This document shows positions 36,402-45,472 of a DNA stretch of 64,000 bases, one piece after another (positions within the stretch are counted from its first letter, which is position 1; the number at the start of each line of letters is the position of its first letter). The notes beneath the pieces were generated by a model. That model had not been told where the DNA came from and did no database searches. It worked only from the letters and a program-made list of their open reading frames with translations. Made by a program: the position numbers and the translations under genes. Where the stretch lies: the NCBI RefSeq assembly GCF_020554845.1, contig NZ_JAJCIA010000003.1, positions 62,001 to 126,000 on the forward strand. The letters run 5' to 3'. This DNA comes from Blautia faecis (GTDB lineage: Bacteria > Bacillota > Clostridia > Lachnospirales > Lachnospiraceae).

Positions 36402-38987
36402 GTGAAAAAACAAATTTCAAAATGTGTGAAAATGCTGTTCCTTGGCATTATCATGTGCCTGGGTATGGCGCTTAGCGTGCATGCAGAAGGCTCAGGACAG
36501 TTTTTCCAGTTCGACGGCGAAAAGTGGAACAAGGAAGAATTTTCCTGGACAGACAGTCAGGGGCAGATCTGGTATGCCCATGAATATGGAACAAATGGAG
36601 AAGCTATTATCAGCGCAGTAACCGAGGCTGTTATGGAACTGCAGGTTCCGTCATATGTGTATAAGGATGGTGTGGCGAAGAAGGTAATTGGAATCGGTAA
36701 GTATTTTCCGGATTCAGAATATGATAACACATGGGACCGGTTTAGCTGTTTCTATTACGATGGAAAGTATGGCAACGGAACGCTGTATAAGTTGATTCTT
36801 CCGGATACACTCTGCTATGTGATGCCCAATGCATTTTCAACAAGTGGCAGCTGGTTTGACGGACTGGCAGCCGTTCAGCTGCCGCAGAATCCACGGCTTG
36901 TAATTGGAGAAAGTGCGTTTTATGGGGATAAGAATCTTCAAATCGTGCATTTTAATGACGCAGTAGGCGGTGCACAGCCTGTAAAAATCGAGAAGCAGGC
37001 ATTTGGTAACTGTCCGAAACTGGAAGAGATAACATTGCCGCCAACAGGGGCTTATAACGAGATTGATAAAGAAGCTTTTTACAGTTATGGAGAATGTAAC
37101 CTGAAAAGAATTTACAATGCCCCATCCGAGCTGGAACTGGGCTGGGATCAGTATTGTGCCGATGTTGAGGAGGTTTCTTTTGCAGAAGGACTTACATATG
37201 TCGATGGAATTTCGACTATTGTAGCTTATGAATGGAATGAGGATGGAAGTCCCTCGAGTGGACGGGGAGAAAACATTAAAACACTGAAAAAAGTAACGTT
37301 GCCCTCCACACTGAAGGAAATTGGCTGGGACGCATTTAAGGATAACAAGAACCTTACTTACATCAATCTCCCGGAGGGCTTAACCACTATTGGAAGTTAT
37401 GCTTTTGCAGGCTGTACAGCGCTTACAGGATTTACTTCTCTTCCGGCAAGCGTAAGCGGAGGTATCGGAGAAGGTGCATTTATGGGCTGCAAGAACCTCC
37501 ATCTTGAAAATGTATATATTCATGGAACTGACAGCCTGAAATATCAGTTCACCGACAGTGGAATTGTAAGTATCCGCATTGGTGCTGATGTAAAATATAC
37601 AGTTGGTGCAATGTTCAAGGGCTGCACAAGCTTAAAAGAAATCACAGTTGACGCAGGACATCCGTACCTTTCTTCCCAGGACGGTGTGCTTTACAGTAAG
37701 GTTTATAAAAGCAGCGGAGGGGAAGTGGCTGGCAGCAGTATTTTCACCTATCCTGCAGGAAAAAGCTGGGCAGGAAGCTATACACTTCCGTCAGATGTAG
37801 TATTGTTAGGCGGTTTTGCATTTGATTCCTGTAAATTTACAGAGATTCACATTCCGGCCCGTGTACTGGATCTGGATTATGACTCTATGGCTTCTATAGG
37901 AGATACGAACACATATTATGCCTTTGATTCTATCAAAGACAGCTGTAAATTATACGTTGTAAAAAATTCTTATGTGGACAATTACTTTAATACACGTTAT
38001 CATTTTTATTATGAAAATGGTGATGTGCTTCCAATCAGTTATGATCTGGCTGGCGGAACAAATGACAGCTCCAACCCATCCACTTTCACAGGTGGAAACA
38101 GTATTGAGCTGAAAGCGCCTACACGAAGCGGTTATACCTTTACCGGATGGACGACAGTAGATGCGGATGAAGAAGTAAATTCTTCCGGTTCTTACACACC
38201 ATCAATGGGTGAACTGGTAAGCGGTGTTAAACTGACTGCAAACTGGAAAAAGAACCCAGATCCTACCAAGGCACCAGAACCGACGAAAACCCCGGCGGCA
38301 GAGCCGACAAAAGCTCCGAATGCAGAGCCGACCAAGGCTCCATCTGCTCCGGAACCGACGAAGACTCCGAACGCTTCTGATAATAATCAGAACACTGTAA
38401 TTCCATCCAAGCTTCCGAAGCTTACCGGAACCAAGGCCACCAATGTACTTACCGATGGTGCCAAGATTTCCTGGAAGCGGATTGCAAGAGCAACCGGATA
38501 TCAGATCACAATTTCCACTGACAAGAAATTCAAGAAAAATGTAAAGAATTACATTGTTGAGGAAAATAAAAACAATGAACTGATCTACGGTTTGAAATCT
38601 GGAAAGACCTATTATGTAAAAGTAAGAGCAGTCGCACAGGGCGGCGGCAAGAAGGTTACTGGAAAGTATAGCAAGGCTGTTAAGTTTACAACTTATGTTG
38701 TGCCGAAGGTAAAGAAGATCAGTGTAAAGAATAACAAGAAGGGCACGATCACCATTACGGCGTCCAAGGTAAAAGGTGCTGCCGGATATGCGTTTGTGGT
38801 TACCGCAGATTCCAATCTTTACGATATTGTGGACATCAAGGAATCCAAAAAGAATACGGTAACTGTGAAGAACCTGACGAAGGGACATACCTATTATATA
38901 CGTGCGTGTGCATATAAGCTGAACAAGCAGAAACAGAAGGTGTTTGGCGTGTACGCAAAGAAAGCTAAGATTACAATCAAAAAATAA
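36402..38987 (+). CDS. Secreted LRR protein with InlB-type repeat and two fibronectin III domains
   Basis: The start is a GTG at 36402 after AAGGGGG. The 861-aa precursor has a signal peptide (cut near VHA-EGS). LRR_5/BspA-type repeats fill about residues 60-530 (LKKVTLPSTLKEIGWDAFKD is a typical unit). About 545-612 is a Listeria-Bacteroides (Flg_new/InlB B) repeat ending KLTANW. A Pro/Thr linker with repeated EPTKAP/EPTKTP spans 613-668, then two fibronectin type III domains rich in lysine run to the end. There is no LPXTG; the basic C-terminus may hold it at the wall. It is probably an adhesin or host/mucin-binding protein. Confidence 0.85.
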   Translation: MKKQISKCVKMLFLGIIMCLGMALSVHAEGSGQFFQFDGEKWNKEEFSWTDSQGQIWYAHEYGTNGEAIISAVTEAVMELQVPSYVYKDGVAKKVIGIGKYFPDSEYDNTWDRFSCFYYDGKYGNGTLYKLILPDTLCYVMPNAFSTSGSWFDGLAAVQLPQNPRLVIGESAFYGDKNLQIVHFNDAVGGAQPVKIEKQAFGNCPKLEEITLPPTGAYNEIDKEAFYSYGECNLKRIYNAPSELELGWDQYCADVEEVSFAEGLTYVDGISTIVAYEWNEDGSPSSGRGENIKTLKKVTLPSTLKEIGWDAFKDNKNLTYINLPEGLTTIGSYAFAGCTALTGFTSLPASVSGGIGEGAFMGCKNLHLENVYIHGTDSLKYQFTDSGIVSIRIGADVKYTVGAMFKGCTSLKEITVDAGHPYLSSQDGVLYSKVYKSSGGEVAGSSIFTYPAGKSWAGSYTLPSDVVLLGGFAFDSCKFTEIHIPARVLDLDYDSMASIGDTNTYYAFDSIKDSCKLYVVKNSYVDNYFNTRYHFYYENGDVLPISYDLAGGTNDSSNPSTFTGGNSIELKAPTRSGYTFTGWTTVDADEEVNSSGSYTPSMGELVSGVKLTANWKKNPDPTKAPEPTKTPAAEPTKAPNAEPTKAPSAPEPTKTPNASDNNQNTVIPSKLPKLTGTKATNVLTDGAKISWKRIARATGYQITISTDKKFKKNVKNYIVEENKNNELIYGLKSGKTYYVKVRAVAQGGGKKVTGKYSKAVKFTTYVVPKVKKISVKNNKKGTITITASKVKGAAGYAFVVTADSNLYDIVDIKESKKNTVTVKNLTKGHTYYIRACAYKLNKQKQKVFGVYAKKAKITIKK

Positions 38988-39024
38988 GAAATCAGTTGTT
39001 GTATTTAGTTACCTGCAAAAAGTG

Positions 39025-39046
39025 CTGCTGGTCAGGTGACCAGCAG
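39025..39046. other. Perfect palindrome upstream of the STAND gene
   Basis: CTGCTGGTCA-GG-TGACCAGCAG, a 10-bp perfect dyad. No T-run follows on the + strand, so it is either an operator or a weak terminator. Confidence 0.5.
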
Positions 39047-39092
39047 ACAGTAATAAAAAAGGAACTGTGTTTACAACCGGAGAGAACGTGAC

Positions 39093-41981
39093 ATGAAAAA
39101 AGATGAGCAGACAAATGTGTTGCTTTCGCTGAAAAACTTATATCGGTTGTTTACCGTGAAAGATTATCCGGTCTATTCTACCGGAATTCTGGGAGAAAAA
39201 AGTAAAAAAGGTCTGACTCTGGTCAGATTCTGGGATGAATATCTTCTCTATGAGTGGAAAAGCACCAGACACGGAAAAATGATTTTTCGAAAGGATGGAA
39301 GCCAGAACCGTTATCATTCGGAATTTTGTAATCGCAAGGAAAGCTTTCCCTTGTATCATATATACATAGAGGAAGTGCTGGAAGGTCTGAATGCGGAGAC
39401 ATTTGGCAGCCAGGTATTGATTTTTGAAAAGTTCCTGAAAGAAAAAAATTATAATCATTCTGTGTTTGTGCAGAAGCTGAGAAAATTTCTGGGCATGGTC
39501 ATGGAGTCAGATCCATGGCTGTCCAGAGAGTGTGGGGAAAAGCTGATCTTCTGGATCGGTTACATAGAGAAAAAACAGAAGGATTTTTCCCAGTCCTTTG
39601 GGGATGCCTGGTTGTTTACCCTGCTTAGTCTGCACGCGATGGCGGGGCCGGAAATATCCGGGGCAAAAATGGAACTGGTAAGAAACCGTGAAGACTTAAA
39701 GCCGGAATATATCTGGAGCTGTATTTATCAGGAATCCGTGGAAACCAGGCAGAGTTTTCTCACCTTGCGAAACTGTGAATTGTTCCGGAAATCTGTGAAA
39801 GCCAGCCATTTCTTTGGCAGAGAAGAAGAGTTATATGACTTGAAAGAGATGTTCTTCAATTCCGGAAAGTATCTGATTTCCGGAATTGGAGGAATTGGAA
39901 AAACAGAACTTATGCGTCAGCTTGTGAGCTGGATGGAGCAGGAAGAAGTGAAGTGCCGGATCGCAGCTGTTCAGTATGAGGAGAATCTGGCGGTCAGCTT
40001 TTCCAGAAGTTTTCTGAATCTTACTGGTGAGAGCGTGGAAGAAAGATTTCACGAAAGTATCTATCACCTGTCAGAAGAGCATCAGGAAAAAACAGTGCTT
40101 TTTCTGGATAATATGAACCATACGGAAGAGGAAGATCCTTACCTGTCAGAACTGAAAGATCTGCCGTGCACCATATTTGTTACTTCACGTCAGAAACATC
40201 TGGATGGGTTTACTACATTTGGCATAAAGGCACCGCAAAAGAGTGCCTTAAGTTTGATTTTTCGTGACAATTACAACAAAATACTTTCCAGAGAGGAAAA
40301 AAACCGGCTGAGTCGTTTGCTGGAAAAAGAGATTTTTCAGCATCCTCTGACATTGAAGCTTCTTGGAAAAGCGGGAACCTACTATTTCGGAAATTGGGAT
40401 TATCTGGAAGAAGAGCTGCAGAATAACTGGAATGATGTTGCAGAAGAGTCCGGACTCATTGATATGTACCGTGGGCTGTACAAACTGGCTGATATTGGAG
40501 AAACAGGAAGCCAGCTGGCAAGGATGTTCGCGCTTCTGCCTTATCAGGAAATTGACCGGAATTTTACTGTGATGTTTTTCCAGGGATTTTTGAAGAAAAA
40601 CGAAACTCTGGGAGAGGCGCTTGGCAGACTGGTGAAATTCGGCTGGCTGGAAGATACGGGAAATGGTTACCGTATGCATCCTGTAATTGCAGAGAGTCTG
40701 TGTACAAAGGATTTTTCAGAAGCAGAGTTTCAGTCATTCTGGGAGCGGGCACAGAAGTGCTTTTTCCCGAAACAGGCACCGAAAGATGAGGATCCTCGTA
40801 TGGAGGAAATTGCGTGGCTTGTCTTCCAGGGAATTTCCAGAGTGCAGGGAGCGGTCAGTGACCAGCTTGTGGCACTGGCGTCAGAGGCTGCCCGATATCT
40901 GGAGCTGCCTGTTCCTATGTGCGAGAAAATCCGGAAACTGGAAAAAAGATGTGCACAGATTTCCAATGAGACGAAGTTTATGGTAGCGTGTCTGACAGAG
41001 ACAAAACCTGAACAAAACGAAGAATATATAGAACTCTTCCGCGAACAGCTGAAAAAGAGAACGCTATCATCGGAATGGATGTTGTTTGCTATAAGTGATT
41101 TTTGCAATGGGTTGGAGCAGAGCAGTAATTATGAGTGTTACCGGGAGATCTGTGATTTAATTTTTCAACAGAAGGATAATATTGATTATAAAATTGGATA
41201 TGTGCTTTTGCAGACGAATATGCAGATGTTGAAGCTTAATGTGAAAAAGGCTGAAATGTGGGCAGAACGTGGAATCCTTATGTGTGTACAATGGGGGCAT
41301 AGCCAGAGAATACTGGATTTTCTTTATCAAAAAGCAGAATGTCATATGTTTCTTCAGGAAAAAGAAAAGCTGGCAGATTGTCTGGAAAAAATAGAGCAGA
41401 TACAACAGATACAAAGAAAGCGTCAGGGTGAGAGTGAGTTTGCAATATGGCAGCTTCGTGGTCAGCTTGCAGCTATGGATCAGAATATGGAAGAAGCCGC
41501 CTATTGTATGGAACAAGCAACGGAAAGGTGCAAAATGTACTGTGGTGAGAAAAATCAGATATATTCTGCCATGTCAGAGGAACTGGCACGAATGTACAAT
41601 GCCGCCGGACGAAGGGAAGAGTCGTTGGCATGTCATCTTGCGGTTCGCAATCAGCTGCTTAAGAATGGCTATCGTGAGGGCTCTATACTTCTGATGGTGG
41701 ACAACAATATGAGTGTAGTCTACCTGGACTTGGGAAGACCGGAAGAAGCGATCCCATATCTGACAGAGGCGCTGGAGCTTACGAAGGAAAATGGACTTGT
41801 AGGTTCGGCAGTTGCAGAGCCTACCTGGAATCTGGCACGCGTTTACCGTGCACTTGGAGATGAAGAAAAAGAAGATATATATCTGAAAGCCGCCGTTGAA
41901 GGCTTCCGGGAATGCTATCCGCCGGAGCATCCCAAGCGGATCGCAGCTGAACAGAGACTGAAAGAACGCCAGGGGGAATGA
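39093..41981 (+). CDS. STAND/NB-ARC-type ATPase with C-terminal TPR-like repeats
   Basis: A 962-aa cytoplasmic protein. Residues 1-235 form an unrecognised alpha/beta region. The NTPase follows: FFGREEEL at 240-247, Walker A GIGGIGKT at 264-271, Walker B VLFLDN at 335-340, then a sensor-like SRQKHLDGF, HPLTLKLLG and a winged-helix-like part. The C-terminal 400 residues are helical repeats of TPR type (AIPYLTEALELTKENG, EPTWNLARVYRALGDEEK). This layout is that of signal-transducing STAND proteins, which act as transcription regulators or as phage sensors. No HTH or effector nuclease domain is visible. It sits alone between surface-protein genes with a hairpin before and a terminator after. Confidence 0.82.
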   Translation: MKKDEQTNVLLSLKNLYRLFTVKDYPVYSTGILGEKSKKGLTLVRFWDEYLLYEWKSTRHGKMIFRKDGSQNRYHSEFCNRKESFPLYHIYIEEVLEGLNAETFGSQVLIFEKFLKEKNYNHSVFVQKLRKFLGMVMESDPWLSRECGEKLIFWIGYIEKKQKDFSQSFGDAWLFTLLSLHAMAGPEISGAKMELVRNREDLKPEYIWSCIYQESVETRQSFLTLRNCELFRKSVKASHFFGREEELYDLKEMFFNSGKYLISGIGGIGKTELMRQLVSWMEQEEVKCRIAAVQYEENLAVSFSRSFLNLTGESVEERFHESIYHLSEEHQEKTVLFLDNMNHTEEEDPYLSELKDLPCTIFVTSRQKHLDGFTTFGIKAPQKSALSLIFRDNYNKILSREEKNRLSRLLEKEIFQHPLTLKLLGKAGTYYFGNWDYLEEELQNNWNDVAEESGLIDMYRGLYKLADIGETGSQLARMFALLPYQEIDRNFTVMFFQGFLKKNETLGEALGRLVKFGWLEDTGNGYRMHPVIAESLCTKDFSEAEFQSFWERAQKCFFPKQAPKDEDPRMEEIAWLVFQGISRVQGAVSDQLVALASEAARYLELPVPMCEKIRKLEKRCAQISNETKFMVACLTETKPEQNEEYIELFREQLKKRTLSSEWMLFAISDFCNGLEQSSNYECYREICDLIFQQKDNIDYKIGYVLLQTNMQMLKLNVKKAEMWAERGILMCVQWGHSQRILDFLYQKAECHMFLQEKEKLADCLEKIEQIQQIQRKRQGESEFAIWQLRGQLAAMDQNMEEAAYCMEQATERCKMYCGEKNQIYSAMSEELARMYNAAGRREESLACHLAVRNQLLKNGYREGSILLMVDNNMSVVYLDLGRPEEAIPYLTEALELTKENGLVGSAVAEPTWNLARVYRALGDEEKEDIYLKAAVEGFRECYPPEHPKRIAAEQRLKERQGE

Positions 41982-41995
41982 ACCTGGCGTTCTTT
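41961..41995 (+). terminator. Terminator overlapping the STAND gene stop
   Basis: AAAGAACGCCAGG (41961-41973) pairs with CCTGGCGTTCTTT (41983-41995); the stop codon TGA lies in the loop. Confidence 0.85.
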
Positions 41996-42052
41996 CTGCT
42001 TTTATGGAAAGATGTGCGGCGGTATACTTAAAGCTGACTACAACTAATCCTA

Positions 42053-42082
42053 TTGACATACTAGGATACTTTATAGTAACAT
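42053..42082 (+). promoter_or_regulatory. larE promoter
   Basis: TTGACA (42053-42058) with a weaker TAACAT (42077-42082), 18-bp spacer. It lies in the 12-mer CCTATTGACATA shared with cysK and is followed by CTAGGATA. Confidence 0.55.
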
Positions 42083-42185
42083 AAATCAAAATCGTCCCAG
42101 CTCTTTGCGCGAAGGATATTTTTTGTCTGAAAGGAAAGATGGAGCTGGGGAGAGACTAAATTTACCGCCGCAGGAGGATAATCAT

Positions 42186-43010
42186 ATGAGCGAAATCACT
42201 GCAACCAAAGAGCAGCAGAATAAATACGAAGCTTTAAAAGAATACTTACGCAGTCTGGGAAGTGTGGCTGTGGCTTTTTCAAGCGGGGTGGACTCTACGT
42301 TTCTTTTGAAAACAGCACACGATGTGCTGGGGGATAAATGTATCGCGATTACTGCCATGTCCTGTTCTTTCCCGAAGAGAGAACTGGAAGAGGCGAAGAC
42401 CTTCTGTGAGAAGGAAGGAATCCGCCACATTACAGTAGAGTCTGAAGAACTGGAAATTGAGGGCTTCTGCCAGAACCCGACTAACCGTTGCTATATCTGC
42501 AAGAAAGAATTATTTGAGAAAATCTGGGACATTGCCACAAAAGAGGGATTGAATGCAGTGGCAGAGGGTTCCAACATGGACGACAATGGTGATTACAGAC
42601 CTGGTTTACAGGCTGTTGCAGAGCTGGGGGTGAAGAGCCCGCTGCGCCAAAGCGAATTGTATAAAGCGGACATCCGTGCCCTGTCCAAAGATCTTGGCCT
42701 TCCCACCTGGGAGAAACAATCCTTCGCCTGTCTTTCTTCCCGTTTTGTATACGGTGAGACTATCACGAAGGAGAAACTTGGTATGGTAGACAAGGCAGAA
42801 CAGCTTCTTCTGGATCTGGGATTTCATCAGCTTCGTGTGCGTATTCATGGTACATTGGCACGAATTGAAGTATTGCCAGATGAACTCCAGAAAGTCCTGG
42901 AGAACCGCAACCAGATCGTGAAAGCATTCAAAGAATACGGCTTCACATACGTGACCATGGATCTTCAGGGATACCGAATGGGAAGTATGAATGAGACATT
43001 GAAGAAATAG
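42186..43010 (+). CDS. larE: ATP-dependent sacrificial sulfur transferase LarE family
   Basis: The start at 42186 follows GCAGGAGG. The 274-aa protein has a PP-loop ATP pyrophosphatase domain (FSSGVDST, residues 31-38), the family block NRCYICKKELFEKIWD and EKQSFACLSSRF with Cys182, probably the sacrificial sulfur donor of the nickel-pincer cofactor pathway. No larA, larB or larC is in the window, so the role could be in another sulfur-insertion pathway. Its promoter resembles that of cysK. Confidence 0.88.
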   Translation: MSEITATKEQQNKYEALKEYLRSLGSVAVAFSSGVDSTFLLKTAHDVLGDKCIAITAMSCSFPKRELEEAKTFCEKEGIRHITVESEELEIEGFCQNPTNRCYICKKELFEKIWDIATKEGLNAVAEGSNMDDNGDYRPGLQAVAELGVKSPLRQSELYKADIRALSKDLGLPTWEKQSFACLSSRFVYGETITKEKLGMVDKAEQLLLDLGFHQLRVRIHGTLARIEVLPDELQKVLENRNQIVKAFKEYGFTYVTMDLQGYRMGSMNETLKK

Positions 43011-43033
43011 TTTTCGACTTATGAATTATCGTC

Positions 43034-43039
43034 TATACT
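43034..43039 (+). promoter_or_regulatory. Candidate -10 box for the third LRR gene
   Basis: TATACT 218 bp before the start; the -35 is unclear (TTCGAC-like, 15-bp spacer). The intervening leader holds a family B left end and no gene. Confidence 0.35.
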
Positions 43040-43206
43040 ATGCTGTTAGTTAATTGTTTTAAATGCTGTTTTGCTTTATCATTAAATCAATCGTCTGACA
43101 AATTTTGGGAGGGAGTATGCTGCGGGCTCATTTGCAGAATAGCAGGTTATCCATTTTGGGGAAGCGTTTAGTGTTATACAGCAGATATCAATGGAAAAAT
43201 CTTTGC

Positions 43207-43227
43207 CTCTGGAGTGTGTTTGAAAGG
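43207..43227 (+). repeat. Family B single left end (variant)
   Basis: CTCTGGAGTGTGTTTGAAAGG, in the leader of the LRR gene, about 30 bp before its start. Confidence 0.45.
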
Positions 43228-43256
43228 ACGAAAAAAAGAATAGCGAGGTAAAGCGT

Positions 43257-45152
43257 ATGAGAAACAGACGACTGGCACTGGCTGCAGCATTGCTGCTGGC
43301 AATCACAAGTGCAGACGGAGCAGCACTGGCAGTAAGTGGAGCTGATTTTTCTTCTGAGGAAGTAGCGGAAGCAGTTTTTGACGAAGTGGAGAATGAGGGT
43401 CTGGACAATCAGGATGAGGTTCAGGAACAGGTTCAGACTCCGGAGATGGATCAGGTGGAGGATCAGTCATCCGAGGATTCATTCTCAGATGCGTCTGGCA
43501 TGGAAGCAGCTGCAGAATGGCAGAATGAGGAAGCGGCAACAGCAGACGAAGCCCTGGTTTTTTCAGATGGAGAAGACACAGGAATTACCTACACCTTGTC
43601 AGATGATGGGAAACTGGTAATTTCCGGAACTGGAAGCATCGCAGATGATGCATTTGCTGGCAACACTAAAATAACAAGCGTGGTTATCTCTGAAGGAGTG
43701 ACCGGCATTGGTTCCGGTGCATTTACCGGCTGCACCAATCTGACAAGTGTGACAATTCCAGAAGGCGTAACAACCATAGATGGTATGACATTTGGCAATT
43801 GTACCAGTCTGACAAGTGTAACCATTCCGGGAACGGTAACCTCAATAGAAGTTCAGGCATTCTGGAACTGCAGCAGTTTGACAAGCATAACTATTCCTGC
43901 AAGCGTAACGAGCATCGGAAGCGGTGTATTCCAGGGCTGTACCAGCTTGACAAGTGTAAAGCTTTCAGAAGGCCTGACCAGAATTGGAGATCAGACTTTT
44001 GGCAGATGTAATGCGTTGGAAACCATAGAAATCCCGGCAAGTTTGACATCTATAGGAAATGATGCGTTTAAAAACTGTGCCAAGCTGAGAAGTATCCGCT
44101 GCTATGCAAATAGCAGCACGTGGCAGCCCAGATACATTTGTGATTTAAATACAACCGTATATTACAGCTACAATCCGAACCATACCCATTCCTACAAGTC
44201 ACATGTGATAAAAATGAGTGGCTGTACCTATTCGGGATCTGAAGAAGAAATCTGTGAATTTTGCGGTGATTACTATACAAAAGAAACACCGGCACTTGGT
44301 CATGACTGGAACCGTGGGGAAACAACAGAAGATGCTTCCTGTGAAAGTGACGGAGAAAAAACTTATACCTGCAGAAGATGTGGTGACAAAAAGAAAGAGA
44401 CAATTCCAGCAACCGGACATAGCTGGGTAAGGTCATGGCATGAAGATGCAACCTGTACAGATGACGGAGTCGATGAATACACCTGCAGATATTGCGATAC
44501 GGAAAAGAGAACTACAATAAAAGCAACCGGACATAAATTTTCTGCATGGGCAGTAACACAGGAAGCAACTGTGGATGAGGAAGAAGTCCAGACACGTACC
44601 TGCAGTGCATGCGGTGAGCAGGAAACAAAAATTACCCGGGACAGACTGCAGCCAACAATGAAATTGAATCAGTCCAGTATTGTGCTGAAGACCGGACAGA
44701 AGACGAAGTGTCTGAAAGTAACCGGGCTTGCAAAGGGAGATTTCATTTCCACCTGGAGTACGGATAACTGGAGTATTGCAGATGTATCTGTTAGTTCAGA
44801 TGGAACCTGTAACATTACCGCCGGTAAAACTACAGGCAAAACCCGTATTCACATATACCTGAACAGCGGATATGAAAAGTCTGTTACCGTAAAAGTCCAG
44901 AAAACCGCTGTAAAAACCACAAAGATCAAAGGTGTGCCGAAAACACTGAAATTAAAGAAAAATCAGAAATATTCCCTGAAACCGGTTTTAAAACCAGTAA
45001 CAAGCAAAGAAAAAATCACCTACAAATCCAGCTCCTCCAAGGTGGTAAAGGTAGATTCCAAGGGCAGAATTACTGCAAAGAAAAAAGGAACAGCCGTAAT
45101 TACGGTGAAAGCAGGGAAGAAAACAGTTAAGTGTAAGGTGACTGTGAAATAA
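43257..45152 (+). CDS. Secreted LRR protein with cysteine-paired modules and Ig-like C-terminus
   Basis: A 631-aa precursor with a signal peptide (MRNRRLALAAALLLAITSA), an acidic spacer, then about eight LRR_5 units (TSVTIPEGVTTIDGMTFGNC and similar, residues about 105-285). Residues about 300-460 hold four modules with paired cysteines and GH boundaries (ASCESDGEKTYTCRRCGDKK). The last 165 residues are BIG2-like Ig folds ending in a basic KAGKKTVKCKVTVK. The C-terminal half closely parallels that of the protein at 31502, so they are paralogs. GAGG precedes the ATG. Probably a wall-associated adhesin. Confidence 0.85.
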   Translation: MRNRRLALAAALLLAITSADGAALAVSGADFSSEEVAEAVFDEVENEGLDNQDEVQEQVQTPEMDQVEDQSSEDSFSDASGMEAAAEWQNEEAATADEALVFSDGEDTGITYTLSDDGKLVISGTGSIADDAFAGNTKITSVVISEGVTGIGSGAFTGCTNLTSVTIPEGVTTIDGMTFGNCTSLTSVTIPGTVTSIEVQAFWNCSSLTSITIPASVTSIGSGVFQGCTSLTSVKLSEGLTRIGDQTFGRCNALETIEIPASLTSIGNDAFKNCAKLRSIRCYANSSTWQPRYICDLNTTVYYSYNPNHTHSYKSHVIKMSGCTYSGSEEEICEFCGDYYTKETPALGHDWNRGETTEDASCESDGEKTYTCRRCGDKKKETIPATGHSWVRSWHEDATCTDDGVDEYTCRYCDTEKRTTIKATGHKFSAWAVTQEATVDEEEVQTRTCSACGEQETKITRDRLQPTMKLNQSSIVLKTGQKTKCLKVTGLAKGDFISTWSTDNWSIADVSVSSDGTCNITAGKTTGKTRIHIYLNSGYEKSVTVKVQKTAVKTTKIKGVPKTLKLKKNQKYSLKPVLKPVTSKEKITYKSSSSKVVKVDSKGRITAKKKGTAVITVKAGKKTVKCKVTVK

Positions 45153-45163
45153 CGTATATTTTG

Positions 45164-45197
45164 AAAGGACAGGAATGAAATATTTTCTGTCCTTTTT
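45164..45197 (+). terminator. Terminator after the third LRR gene
   Basis: AAAGGACAG (45164-45172) pairs with CTGTCCTTT (45187-45195), then T-rich. Confidence 0.8.
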
Positions 45198-45209
45198 CAT
45201 GAATATTTA

Positions 45210-45238
45210 TTGATTCTTTTTCTCACATTTCCTATAAT
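45210..45238 (+). promoter_or_regulatory. Promoter of the binding-protein / hybrid kinase genes
   Basis: TTGATT (45210-45215), a 17-bp spacer and perfect TATAAT (45233-45238). A leader of about 230 nt follows; I recognise no riboswitch in it. Confidence 0.75.
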
Positions 45239-45360
45239 AAGCCTATGTGTTATAAATTTACCCATGTGACATGTAAAAACGCCGGAAAGGATATTGTATC
45301 CCGTAGAAGTCAGCGATGCATTTTACCTGTTGCAGGGGCTTTTTGTTTTGAAGATTTGGG

Positions 45361-45378
45361 ATTTCAAACACGCTCTGG
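45361..45378 (+). repeat. Family B single right end
   Basis: ATTTCAAACACGCTCTGG, in the leader of the binding-protein gene. Confidence 0.55.
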
Positions 45379-45472
45379 TCTGCCATGGCAGCAGGTCTTT
45401 GGACAGTGTTGCAGACAGAAGTATATATTGAGTTAAGCTGCGGTATCAGGTGCCGTGAGGGAGTAAAAGAGT

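Noticed and set aside
43680..44080. CRISPR-like array suggested by regular repeats
   Set aside because: The periodicity is coding: about 69-bp leucine-rich repeat units in an open frame, not identical direct repeats with spacers.
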